Positions 47,632 through 55,317 of a stretch of 64,000 nucleotides of DNA are shown here, one piece after another. Origin of the DNA: Bacteroidota bacterium (lineage in GTDB: Bacteria; Bacteroidota; Bacteroidia; B-17B0; Aurantibacillaceae); contig JAHBTI010000008.1 in NCBI GenBank assembly GCA_019638705.1, positions 44,682 to 108,681 of the forward strand, in the 5' to 3' direction. The number at the start of each line of letters is the position of its first letter. Within the stretch, counting starts at the first letter, position 1. Both the position numbers and the translations under genes were made by a program. Below the pieces are notes generated by a model, which ran no database searches, was not told where the DNA came from, and worked only from the letters and a program-made list of their open reading frames with translations.

Positions 47632-47727
47632 AAATAAAAAAAGGGTTTCAAAGTAAAATCTCTGAAACCCTTGTCTTTGTTGTGGGAACTAATGGGTTCG
47701 AACCATTTACCCCCTGCTTGTAAGGCA
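47632..47727. repeat. Left attachment site (attL): partial tRNA-Val copy
   Basis: A 96-bp copy of 59195-59290, differing at 2 positions. It comprises the tRNA 3' half through the anticodon loop, the discriminator, and the terminator hairpin (GGGTTTCA/TGAAACCC) with its T run. It has no 5' half, so it is not a functional tRNA. It marks the left end of an 11.56-kb integrated element. Confidence 0.92.
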
Positions 47728-47850
47728 TAATTTAAGGGTATTTTTTGCTATCTGTTTTTTCTCTTATTTTTTATGTAAGCCTTGTAAATATAGGTATTTT
47801 AAGGAGTTTAGCCTAATTTTTAGTTTTGGTTGCTATTTGTTTATTTTGTA

Positions 47851-47897
47851 TTTCTGTATGCAAATTGTATGCAAATTTTTATATTTGCATACAGAAA
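47851..47897. promoter_or_regulatory. Integrase promoter with arm-type/operator repeats
   Basis: TTTCTGTATGCAAAT (47851-47865) is the exact reverse complement of ATTTGCATACAGAAA (47883-47897). A further direct copy GTATGCAAAT is at 47867-47876. A TATATTTG -7 element (47880-47887) is embedded, 20 bp before the int ATG. The pair TATGCAAATTGTATGCAAAT recurs at 59179-59198, adjoining attR. These are likely integrase arm-binding sites that also autoregulate int. Confidence 0.65.
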
Positions 47898-47907
47898 CAA
47901 AAATCAA

Positions 47908-49164
47908 ATGAATAACAGTTATTTCATATCCTTGTCTTTAGACACCCGTAGAGCTAAAAAGAATGGCAAATTTCCCGTTAAATTAAGAGTGTTTACACCA
48001 ACGCCACGAATACAAAAACTATACCCCACAAAATTTGAGTTTACAGAAAAAGAATTTGAAAGTATTTATTTAACTGCCAAACCCCGAACCGAACATAAAG
48101 AAACGAAACGAGAATTACAGGCTATTGAAAACAAAGCCATTGACACCGCAAAAGGAATAAACCCTTTTACCTTTGAACAGTTTGAGAAAAAGTTGTTTCG
48201 GAAAGTTGGTGAGGGAGAAAATGTGTACTATCAATATCAAATTACTATTGACACATTTAAAAAGCAGGGGCAAGTGGGAACGGCAAGCACCTACGAATTA
48301 AGCCTAAAATCATTAAAAGAATATTGGCTATACCTCAAAGGCAAAGAACCGAAACACCTTTTATTTTCTGATATTACAGTTAAGTGGCTTAATGGCTACG
48401 AAAAATTTATGACCGACAAAGGGCGAAGTTTAACAACGGTGTCAATGTATTTGAGAGCATTAAGAGCCTTGTTTAACAAAGCTATTGCCGAAAAAGAAAT
48501 TGACGGGGAAATTTATCCTTTTGGTAAACGCAAATACCAAGTACCCGCCAAACGAAGCGTAAAAAAAGCATTAAGTAAAGAGCAACTAAAAACATTGTTT
48601 GAAGCTGAAACAAATTCCGTTGCACACCAAAAGGCAAAAGATTTTTGGTTTTTCTCTTATTCCTGCAATGGCATGAATATTAAAGATATTGCGCTTATGA
48701 AGTACAAAGACTTGCAAGACGATAAATTGATTTATTACAGAGCCAAAACCATTAATACGAGTAAGGCGGATTTAAAACCAATTACCGTTTATTTAACAGA
48801 TTACTCAAAGTCAATCATTGAAAAGTACGGGAACAAAAATAAAAACGCCAATAACTTAGTATTTTCAATTATTACTGAAAATCAAACAATGGAAAACAAG
48901 CAAAGGGCAATTAAAAACTTCACACGTTTTATAAACCAACACATTAAAGAAATTGCTTTGAGTAATGGTATTACAAGCGAAATTTCTACTTATTGGGCGC
49001 GACACTCATTTGCCACCAACGCTATACGAAGCGGTGCGAGTATGGAATTTGTGAGCGAAGCCTTAAACCACAGTAACCTAAAAGTAACGCAAGGTTATTT
49101 TTCGGGCTTTGAGGATAAAGACAAAAAAGAGTTTATGGCAAGTTTAATGGATTTTAATAGATAG
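47908..49164 (+). CDS. int: Tyrosine recombinase / integrase of the tRNA-Val island
   Basis: About 418 residues with an N-terminal arm-binding domain, a SAM-like core-binding domain and a catalytic domain with R365-H (ARHSFAT), H388 (LNHSN) and the nucleophile Y397 (GYFSGF). The position of the first catalytic Arg reads CNGMNIKDI, as in a Bacteroidetes subgroup. The frame is open from a TTG at 47830, but ATG 47908 lies right after the promoter repeats and gives a normal N-terminus. It sits 180 bp inside attL and should integrate and excise the island. Confidence 0.93.
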   Translation: MNNSYFISLSLDTRRAKKNGKFPVKLRVFTPTPRIQKLYPTKFEFTEKEFESIYLTAKPRTEHKETKRELQAIENKAIDTAKGINPFTFEQFEKKLFRKVGEGENVYYQYQITIDTFKKQGQVGTASTYELSLKSLKEYWLYLKGKEPKHLLFSDITVKWLNGYEKFMTDKGRSLTTVSMYLRALRALFNKAIAEKEIDGEIYPFGKRKYQVPAKRSVKKALSKEQLKTLFEAETNSVAHQKAKDFWFFSYSCNGMNIKDIALMKYKDLQDDKLIYYRAKTINTSKADLKPITVYLTDYSKSIIEKYGNKNKNANNLVFSIITENQTMENKQRAIKNFTRFINQHIKEIALSNGITSEISTYWARHSFATNAIRSGASMEFVSEALNHSNLKVTQGYFSGFEDKDKKEFMASLMDFNR

Positions 49165-49225
49165 CTTAAACGCGAAGCGGCAAATAAAATATTGTAAACC
49201 GTGAGCCAAACCCCTAAAAATGAAA

Positions 49226-49295
49226 TAAGCCCTTAATAACCTAAGGAGGATACCCTCCGACAGCGCGGGGCTGACATTCAGTTATTTCAGGCTTA
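49226..49295 (+). ncRNA. Candidate structured RNA with a three-way junction
   Basis: Outer stem TAAGCC (49226-49231)/GGCTTA (49290-49295), a 3x3 internal loop, then AATAAC (49235-49240)/GTTATT (49281-49286). Inside are two hairpins: GGAGG-ATAC-CCTCC (49245-49258) and CAGC-GCGGG-GCTG (49261-49273). It lies in the GC-rich part of an otherwise AT-rich gap after int. It could also act as a terminator or a recombination or replication structure. No family was recognised. Confidence 0.5.
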
Positions 49296-49373
49296 AATGC
49301 TTTGACAAAGATAGAGCTTTTTTAAAACCGTGCAATTTTTGTTTATAAATGCTTTTGCTTGTTAGTGGTTTAT

Positions 49374-49406
49374 TTTGCTCTTAAAATTTATTCTGTTTTA
49401 TTTTTG
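49374..49406 (+). promoter_or_regulatory. Bacteroidetes promoter of the second island gene
   Basis: TTTG (49374-49377) - 21 bp - TATTTTTG (49399-49406), 25 bp upstream of the ATG at 49432. Confidence 0.65.
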
Positions 49407-49431
49407 TAGTAAACCAACAAAAAGAAATAAT

Positions 49432-50139
49432 ATGAATGCAGAAGAACAACAAATGAAAGAATGGGTTCAATGGACTTTAAATAATACAGAAGTAGCGGAG
49501 AAAGAAACACCCGAACTTTTGCAAGCTATTAAAAATGATTTGTGGGAACGCCCGCCGATTATTATGGCAAATTTAATGGATAAGCTGCCGACCATTTTTG
49601 AAGAACAGAATAAAGAATTAGATAGATTATTAAGCAATGCTACAAAAATACAAAAGATAAAAGAATGGCTTGGAGTGATTGATAGCGGTTTATTATACAG
49701 GACTAACAATAATATTGAGCAAGCCGCTTTAAATAAATGGAAAAGCGAATTTGAAGCAAGAAAAATATATTTAGAAAATGAATTGAAAAAACTTGAAACA
49801 CTTTCACAAACCGCCGCCGCACCTCAGCAAACCCAAACAGTGCCACAATTTATAGTTAATCAAATTGCATTAATTCACGTTTACAATGGAATAATAATAA
49901 CACGCGAAAACGGAAAAAGTATTGCAATGCAATACGCACACGCTTCGGGCGAAAAATTATTTCAGCGTTATACGTTTTACTCAAGCCGTCAAAACAGAAC
50001 AGGACAAGAGAATACGAAGAAGAAAACACAAAATAAAATTAATTTGATTGAGAGTGTTATTCCATACCTCTCGGAAGCCAATAAACAAAGGGCAACCGAT
50101 GAATTGAATACGTTAAAAACTACTTTAAATAATGAGTAG
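49432..50139 (+). CDS. Island hypothetical protein
   Basis: About 235 residues from ATG 49432. The protein is helical and charged, with a coiled-coil-prone middle (LNKWKSEFEARKIYLENELK) and a glutamine/proline-rich linker (AAPQQTQTVPQF). No domain was recognised. It lies between the integrase and the HTH gene, a position where many integrated elements encode an element-specific helper. Confidence 0.7.
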   Translation: MNAEEQQMKEWVQWTLNNTEVAEKETPELLQAIKNDLWERPPIIMANLMDKLPTIFEEQNKELDRLLSNATKIQKIKEWLGVIDSGLLYRTNNNIEQAALNKWKSEFEARKIYLENELKKLETLSQTAAAPQQTQTVPQFIVNQIALIHVYNGIIITRENGKSIAMQYAHASGEKLFQRYTFYSSRQNRTGQENTKKKTQNKINLIESVIPYLSEANKQRATDELNTLKTTLNNE

Positions 50140-50150
50140 TAGAAAAAATT

Positions 50151-50223
50151 GTAACCCGTTGTAACCCGTTACCTACCTTTCACTTGTTCAAACTTTGTGT
50201 CGTAAAATTTTAAATACGATACA
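50151..50223. promoter_or_regulatory. Tandem GTAACCCGTT repeats and an inverted repeat upstream of the HTH gene
   Basis: GTAACCCGTT is repeated directly at 50151-50160 and 50161-50170; each contains the dyad GTAAC-CC-GTTAC with its neighbour. TGTGTCGTA (50196-50204) and TACGATACA (50215-50223) form a 9-bp inverted repeat with one mismatch ending 2 bp before the ATG at 50226. Probable operators for the excisionase-like protein. Confidence 0.5.
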
Positions 50224-50225
50224 TA

Positions 50226-50558
50226 ATGAGCAATCCATTTGAAACCATTGACGCACGATTGAGCAACATTGAAAATTTGTTGCTGGACATTAAGCACAAT
50301 CCTGTAAAGTCTGAGCAACCTCAGCAACACACCGAACAATTATTAACTATTCAGCAAGCGGCTAAATTTTTGAGCCTAACCGTTCCCACGATGTATGGTA
50401 AAGTTTCAAAAAATGAATTGCCTTTTATGAAGCGCGGCAAGCGACTTTATTTTTCGCGTGATGAAATAATGCAGTATCTAAAAGACGGGCGCAAAAAAAC
50501 GTTGGCAGAAATTAACGCCGAAGCGCAAACGTATTTGTCTAACAAAAAAAAGAGCTAA
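50226..50558 (+). CDS. Excisionase-like helix-turn-helix protein
   Basis: A 110-residue protein with a MerR-like HTH_17 domain in its second half (LLTIQQAAKFLSLTVPTMYG, then MKRGKRLYFSRDEIMQYLKDG). Such proteins act as excisionases/directionality factors or AlpA-like regulators. It is 3 bp upstream of the primase gene. Confidence 0.88.
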   Translation: MSNPFETIDARLSNIENLLLDIKHNPVKSEQPQQHTEQLLTIQQAAKFLSLTVPTMYGKVSKNELPFMKRGKRLYFSRDEIMQYLKDGRKKTLAEINAEAQTYLSNKKKS

Positions 50559-50561
50559 ACA

Positions 50562-52082
50562 ATGGAAAATAACCAAATGAATAGCTCTTTAAATTCCTTT
50601 GGTGGGGAACAGGGCAAAAGTAATACATCTCACGCAGAAATACTAAACAATTTACTTAAACAATTTGAAAAAGTAGATTTTGAAGCGTTGGCGTTTCCTC
50701 AAAAAAATGAATTGCGCGAAAAATTAAAATCACTTGAACCCGAAAGTGAGGAAGCCAAAGGACTAACTAAGAAGTTAGATAAAATTAAAGTGAACGCTAA
50801 ACATTTATTAGTGTTATCCATTGAGCAAATTATAGAAGCTGCAAAAAATAACCGTTGGAATTTATGTAAGCACCACGATTTTGTTTATTTATTCAATGGT
50901 GCATTTTGGAATGAATTAGATAAAGAAACGTTACAAACTTTTTTAGGTGAAGCCACCGAAAAATTAGGCGTTCAAAAATTCAATGCACGTTTTTATCAAT
51001 TCAGAGAACAGTTGTTTAAACAATTTTTATCTACGGCTTATTTGCCTACGCCACAAACTAACAAAGCCGATGTGCTTATGAATTTGAAAAATGGCACACT
51101 TGTTATTTCTAAAAATGGAAATGTTAATCTAAGAGCGTTTGATAGCGCGGATTTCCTTACTTATCAATTACCATTTGAATACGATGAACAAAGCACCGCA
51201 CCAATGTTTCAAAAGTATTTAAACGAAGTTTTGCCTGATGAAAGTTGCCGACAAGTATTAGCGGAATATTTAGGTTATGTATTTATGAAAAACGGTAACG
51301 GAAATTTAAAATTAGAAAAAGCCCTTATGCTTTATGGTTCGGGCGCAAACGGAAAGAGCGTAATGTTTGAAATTGTAAACACTTTGTTGGGGGCTGATAA
51401 CGTTGGCAACTATTCATTACAAAGTCTTACAAATGAAAACGGATATTTTCGCGCGAAGATTGCTAATAAGTTGGTGAACTATGCAAGTGAGATTAACGGC
51501 AAGTTAGAAACCGATGTGTTTAAACAATTAGTATCGGGCGAACCCGTAGAGGCGCGTTTACCTTATGGGCAACCGTTCACGCTCACACAATACGCCAAAC
51601 TAATTTTTAATTGTAATGAACTTCCTAAAGAAGTAGAACACACAAACGCATACTTTCGCCGCTTCTTAATCATTCCGTTTGAAGTAACTATTCCCGAAGC
51701 TGAACAGGATAAACAGCTTCATACAAAAATTATTGCAAACGAACTTTCGGGCGTTTTTAATTGGGTATTGGCAGGACTTCAAAGACTGTTATCACAAAAA
51801 GGTTTCACGCCTTGCGACAAAGTGAAACAAGCCGTAGAGCAATACAAGTTAGAAAGTGATAGTGTGCTGATGTTCTTAAATGAAAACGAATATCAAATTT
51901 CATCTTCAAACGAAATGCCGTTAAAAGATTTGTTTCTTGAATATCGGACGTATTGTATTGAAAGTGGATTTAAACAAGTTTCAATTAAAAACTTTGCCGA
52001 CCGATTACGGAAAAAGAGTTATCAAACACGCCGCGCAAATTTCGGTACAGTTATTAACGCTGAAAAAAAATCTTTTTTATAA
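50562..52082 (+). CDS. D5/P4-type primase-helicase (SF3)
   Basis: A 506-residue replication protein. The N-terminal 200 residues correspond to the D5_N region. The SF3 helicase core has Walker A GSGANGKS (K265), then NYASEINGKLETDVFKQLVS and the sensor motif KLIFNCNELP, followed by a D5_C-type helical end. Proteins of this kind replicate phages, plasmids and satellites such as P4. A separate primase domain is not evident, so it may rely on a host or partner primase. The iterons directly downstream are a possible target. Confidence 0.88.
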   Translation: MENNQMNSSLNSFGGEQGKSNTSHAEILNNLLKQFEKVDFEALAFPQKNELREKLKSLEPESEEAKGLTKKLDKIKVNAKHLLVLSIEQIIEAAKNNRWNLCKHHDFVYLFNGAFWNELDKETLQTFLGEATEKLGVQKFNARFYQFREQLFKQFLSTAYLPTPQTNKADVLMNLKNGTLVISKNGNVNLRAFDSADFLTYQLPFEYDEQSTAPMFQKYLNEVLPDESCRQVLAEYLGYVFMKNGNGNLKLEKALMLYGSGANGKSVMFEIVNTLLGADNVGNYSLQSLTNENGYFRAKIANKLVNYASEINGKLETDVFKQLVSGEPVEARLPYGQPFTLTQYAKLIFNCNELPKEVEHTNAYFRRFLIIPFEVTIPEAEQDKQLHTKIIANELSGVFNWVLAGLQRLLSQKGFTPCDKVKQAVEQYKLESDSVLMFLNENEYQISSSNEMPLKDLFLEYRTYCIESGFKQVSIKNFADRLRKKSYQTRRANFGTVINAEKKSFL

Positions 52083-52084
52083 AC

Positions 52085-52144
52085 TACACTTGCTACACCT
52101 CGTACACGAATTTACAAAACCGTGTAGCAAGTGTACGAGGTGTA
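52085..52144. repeat. 9-bp iterons in two opposed triplets (candidate replication origin)
   Basis: TACAC occurs at 52085, 52094 and 52103, and the inverted GTGTA at 52122, 52131 and 52140, each set with an exact 9-bp period. The spacer units also repeat (TTGC/CTCG against GCAA/CGAG). The array begins 3 bp after the primase-helicase stop and could be its origin, a stem-loop or an operator. Confidence 0.65.
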
Positions 52145-52170
52145 GCTCTAAAAACAAAAATATTTTTACG

Positions 52171-52422
52171 ATGAAAAATTTAGATTTTAGATACATAGTA
52201 CAAGAAGCCTTTAAAGAGCCGAACAAAAGCAACCTAAGAAATTATTTTACTCGTTGGGGAAAAGAGGCGCAAAAACAAGGTTACGATTTAAAAACGTTTG
52301 CGGAGGGAATGGTTTATGGACTTCATTACGTTGATACACACCACATACCCAAAGATGAACAAAATTTTTTGAATGAATTATCCGCGTTTATTAAAGCTGT
52401 TGAAAATAAAAACAAGGCTTAG
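52171..52422 (+). CDS. Small island protein downstream of the iterons
   Basis: 83 residues from ATG 52171 (MKNLDFRYIVQEAF). The protein is soluble, with an NLRNYFTRWGKEAQKQGYDL segment and no recognised domain. A longer reading from 51937 would overlap the primase gene in another frame and is unlikely. The iteron array lies directly upstream. Confidence 0.6.
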   Translation: MKNLDFRYIVQEAFKEPNKSNLRNYFTRWGKEAQKQGYDLKTFAEGMVYGLHYVDTHHIPKDEQNFLNELSAFIKAVENKNKA

Positions 52423-52462
52423 ACCTTGCGGATTTCATTATACAGCAATTTCAAACAACTAT

Positions 52463-53233
52463 TTATGGTATATCAAATCCTTTAGTTTGAGGAAATTTTT
52501 TGCCTAATTGACTAAACAAATGTCTTACTTTTTGTCGCCAACTTATACGGGCATTTATCCAAGATTTACTGTTGGCTAACACATCTATTCTGTCGTGCGT
52601 GTGGGCAGGTTTGTTATGTTTATGCTCTGTGTTTTCGTCAAACTTCAAAAGCAATTCGGGATTTTCAACAGGGCTTTTTTCCTTGTCTAAATCAAATAAA
52701 TTTTTGTCGCTTGGTTGATTAAACTTTTCGTTTTTTTCTTTCAAATGATGAATAAGATTTAACAACGGAATTTCATCGGTAATAAAATCCAAATCGTAAA
52801 TATCTTTTTTCGCCAAACGGTTTGAGGCACTCATTAATTTAAAAAGCCCAATGTCTGTTTTATGAATAAGACGTATGCCGTTTAGTTTTTCGTGCGGAAA
52901 CAGGCATTTCATATTTTGCAAAAACTCTACTTTAATTGTAGTACCTTTTTTTGTAATGAATAAACGCAAAAACGAAAATTGATTTCCTAATTCTTTGTTG
53001 AGTAAAATAGCAAGCACATTGTTTTTTTGGTACAAATTTTCAACTTCAGAAATAATTTGCAACAAACCCTCTACGCCAACAGTTTCGGCAGAAATAAAAT
53101 CAATGTCTATGGAAACGCGATGTGAATAGCGAAAAGCCAAATTTGTGCCGCCGCCGAGCGAAAATAATTTTACACTTGGTAAATTTTGCAGTTCGGTAAT
53201 GGTTTGCTGTAAAACAAAACTAAGAGCAGTCAT
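52463..53233 (-). CDS. AbiEii/AbiGii-type nucleotidyltransferase (toxin-like)
   Basis: A 256-residue nucleotidyltransferase of the AbiEii group: GGGT (27-30) and the catalytic D43-x-D45 in HRVSIDIDF; then KVEFLQN and the KTDIGLFKLMSASNRLAKKD region. AbiE-type toxins modify tRNA or other substrates and cause growth arrest on phage infection. Here it is paired with a DUF6922 protein instead of AbiEi, overlapping by 4 bp (ATGA). Opposite strand to the rest of the island. Confidence 0.85.
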   Translation of the reverse strand: MTALSFVLQQTITELQNLPSVKLFSLGGGTNLAFRYSHRVSIDIDFISAETVGVEGLLQIISEVENLYQKNNVLAILLNKELGNQFSFLRLFITKKGTTIKVEFLQNMKCLFPHEKLNGIRLIHKTDIGLFKLMSASNRLAKKDIYDLDFITDEIPLLNLIHHLKEKNEKFNQPSDKNLFDLDKEKSPVENPELLLKFDENTEHKHNKPAHTHDRIDVLANSKSWINARISWRQKVRHLFSQLGKKFPQTKGFDIP

Positions 53234-53520
53234 AATTGTTTAAACCGTGCAAAAGCAGGAATATTGTAGCGTTGTGCCACCAAAGCACAAACTTCGTTGC
53301 TTATTAATTCTTTGGTATTTTTGAGATACTTTTCTATGTCGGCTTTTTTGTAAAGTGTTTCTAACTTTTCAATATCCTGCAAAAAAGTGGCTGCGGTTGT
53401 TGCATACAAAGCGCGTGGAATAATAATATCCTTATCTTTTTCAAAACTAAGTTTACTATAATCCATATCCCAAAAAAGATGTTTTGGAAAAATGGAAGCT
53501 ATGTTTAACCGCTGTTTCAC
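53230..53520 (-). CDS. DUF6922-like partner of the AbiEii nucleotidyltransferase
   Basis: 96 residues, GTG start (IFPKHLFWDMDYSKLSFEKD near the N-terminus, then IIIPRALYATTAATFL). Matches the DUF6922-type proteins commonly found before COG2253 nucleotidyltransferases, where it probably plays the antitoxin role. A TATCTTTG -7 element (minus strand, 53525-53532) lies only about 5 bp upstream of the GTG, implying a leaderless message. Confidence 0.75.
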   Translation of the reverse strand: MKQRLNIASIFPKHLFWDMDYSKLSFEKDKDIIIPRALYATTAATFLQDIEKLETLYKKADIEKYLKNTKELISNEVCALVAQRYNIPAFARFKQL

Positions 53521-53691
53521 AAAGCAAAGATACTAAATTGTTTTTTGGTGAAAAAACGCCAAAGGCATTAAATCTTTAGCTTTGTTAAGAGCGTAAATTT
53601 TAGCTCTGCATAAAACACAAGTTTTGATAATTGTGGATTTGGTTGTAATTTAGACTTGTAAAAGATAAACTAAAACCACAAATTTATCCCC

Positions 53692-54768
53692 ATGAAAACC
53701 AAGCCTCAATTAAGTGATTACAACTTAACCGCAGAAAAGATTGCTTTTGTGAAAAGGGAAAGAAAAAGACAAGATTCCACATTTTTCACCTTAATAGTTT
53801 CGTTAAGACAATTGGTGCTTATTGCTGTTGGCTTTTTCGCATGGATAACATATAAGCCTGCGCTGTTTATGGGAAATTTCAAAGAAGAGGCAGAGGCAAG
53901 TACCTTTCTTTTTTTTATTCTATTTTTTCTTACGCTTATTCTATTTTTCGGTTGGTTATTTTTCTTTGCCCTTTCTGGAACATTATTAGATAGGTTGTTT
54001 TTGAGTATAAAACTAAAAAAGTATGGAATGACATTAGATGAATACGACACAATTTCTTCTCGGATTAGTTGGGAAAAAATGTATCCTAATTCTAAGAGTG
54101 TTTTAAAAGAATACGAACACGAGATAACACAAGAAACAAAACAAAATCCAGAAAACATACAAGATTTTGAAACAATGACAGATGAACAAAGGTTTGTGTT
54201 TATAAAAAATAAATTAGAAAAAAATGGACAATTTACAATTGATGATTTTGAACCAATAACAGATTTAGATGACATTTTTACTAAAGATGAAGTTTCCGAT
54301 ACCGATAAAAATATTGGCGAGCGAAAAAACAATCTCAATAAAAAAACAAAAGAAGATTATCTTGAAACATACAGTAATAACCAAACGCTTGGCGAGTTAG
54401 GCGAGTTGTTTGTTATGAGAGTTGAAAAGAAAAAATTAACAGATTTAAACAGAGCAGACCTTGCCAATAAAGTTGTTCACGCTTCACAACGCAGCGATAG
54501 TTTAGGTTACGATATTCAATCTTATAACGAAAAAGGCGAAAAAATATTTATTGAAGTTAAAACAACTGAAAGCGGATTAAACACGCAGTTTTTCTTAACA
54601 AAAAATGAATACGAACAAATAACAAAACCGAATTACGTTATTTATCGTGTTTTTAATTTCAATACAAAAACTAACATAGGTGAGATATACATTATTAATT
54701 CACACGAAAAATTAAAAGATTTTTTCAGCATAACACCTAACGGTTATGTGTTGAAACCAAATAGATAA
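53692..54768 (+). CDS. Membrane protein with C-terminal DUF3883 domain
   Basis: A 358-residue protein. Two adjacent transmembrane segments lie at about 37-57 and 67-94 (FFLTLILFFGWLFFFALSG), followed by an acidic linker and a C-terminal DUF3883 domain (GELGELFVMRVEKKKL, then SLGYDIQSYNEKGEKIFIEV, VKTTE and later NYVIYRVFNF). DUF3883 has a PD-(D/E)XK-like core (D-I...E-V-K) and is frequent in defence islands. It could be a membrane-tethered effector. Function inferred. Confidence 0.72.
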   Translation: MKTKPQLSDYNLTAEKIAFVKRERKRQDSTFFTLIVSLRQLVLIAVGFFAWITYKPALFMGNFKEEAEASTFLFFILFFLTLILFFGWLFFFALSGTLLDRLFLSIKLKKYGMTLDEYDTISSRISWEKMYPNSKSVLKEYEHEITQETKQNPENIQDFETMTDEQRFVFIKNKLEKNGQFTIDDFEPITDLDDIFTKDEVSDTDKNIGERKNNLNKKTKEDYLETYSNNQTLGELGELFVMRVEKKKLTDLNRADLANKVVHASQRSDSLGYDIQSYNEKGEKIFIEVKTTESGLNTQFFLTKNEYEQITKPNYVIYRVFNFNTKTNIGEIYIINSHEKLKDFFSITPNGYVLKPNR

Positions 54769-54776
54769 AATTTATT

Positions 54777-54830
54777 CCACCACTCATACTCGTTTGAGTG
54801 ATAGTGGAAACGAGTGTGTTTGAAAAACAC
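54777..54830 (+). promoter_or_regulatory. Overlapping, mutually exclusive hairpins
   Basis: CCACCACTCA (54777-54786) can pair with TGAGTGATAGTGG (54795-54807). CATACTCGTTT (54785-54795) can alternatively pair with AAACGAGTGTG (54808-54818) over about 11 bp. GTGTTT-GAA-AAACAC (54816-54830) forms a third hairpin. The gap lies between the DUF3883 gene and the next gene; it could be a terminator or attenuator. Confidence 0.4.
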
Positions 54831-54910
54831 ATTTGTAATGCACCCCATCGCTCGTAAAACAAAATTTGATATGTTTGTAACTGTGCAACAATTTTTTTCG
54901 TTTTAAAATC

Positions 54911-55288
54911 ATGACATTTACGCCCCGAAAGATTATTTTTTTAGTAGTTTCCCAATATTTAACCGATGCTACATCGGAAATTATCCTTACCGAAATCTGT
55001 AAACAACGCAGGTTGTCAGACAATACTTTTATTAAAATTATTGAAAAGTATTTTGACTTTAAAACCCTTAGAGACAAACCCATTATTAAAGAAGACATTT
55101 GGATATTCAACTACCTGATGTACCAAGTAAACCATAAAGGCAATTTTAATCCGTTAAATTCGGGAGAAGAAATATCTTTAAGAGGGCGATTGCCAAAAAA
55201 GGGGCTGATAATCAAATACGAAAAACAAATAATTTTACCCCAATATAAAGTATTAGCGTCAGCCAAAGAGATATTACAAATAATATAA
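54911..55288 (+). CDS. Island hypothetical protein
   Basis: 125 residues, predicted soluble (TPRKIIFLVVSQYLTDATSE; LSDNTFIKIIEKYFDFKTLR; LSGEEISLRGRLPKKGLIIK-like end). No domain was recognised. Followed 29 bp later by a further unknown gene and co-oriented with the kinase/phosphatase genes. Confidence 0.6.
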   Translation: MTFTPRKIIFLVVSQYLTDATSEIILTEICKQRRLSDNTFIKIIEKYFDFKTLRDKPIIKEDIWIFNYLMYQVNHKGNFNPLNSGEEISLRGRLPKKGLIIKYEKQIILPQYKVLASAKEILQII

Positions 55289-55317
55289 ATTCTTAAAAAC
55301 TTAAACACCCAAAGACT

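Noticed and set aside
47652..47727. Second tRNA-Val gene
   Set aside because: Lacks the acceptor 5' strand, D-arm and half of the anticodon stem; it is the att duplicate.
47830..47907. Longer integrase start at TTG 47830
   Set aside because: It would place the promoter-like TATATTTG and the arm repeats inside the coding region; ATG 47908 gives a normal N-terminus.
51937..52170. 161-residue version of the small gene after the primase
   Set aside because: The extra 78 codons overlap the helicase gene and iterons in another frame and have no protein-like composition.
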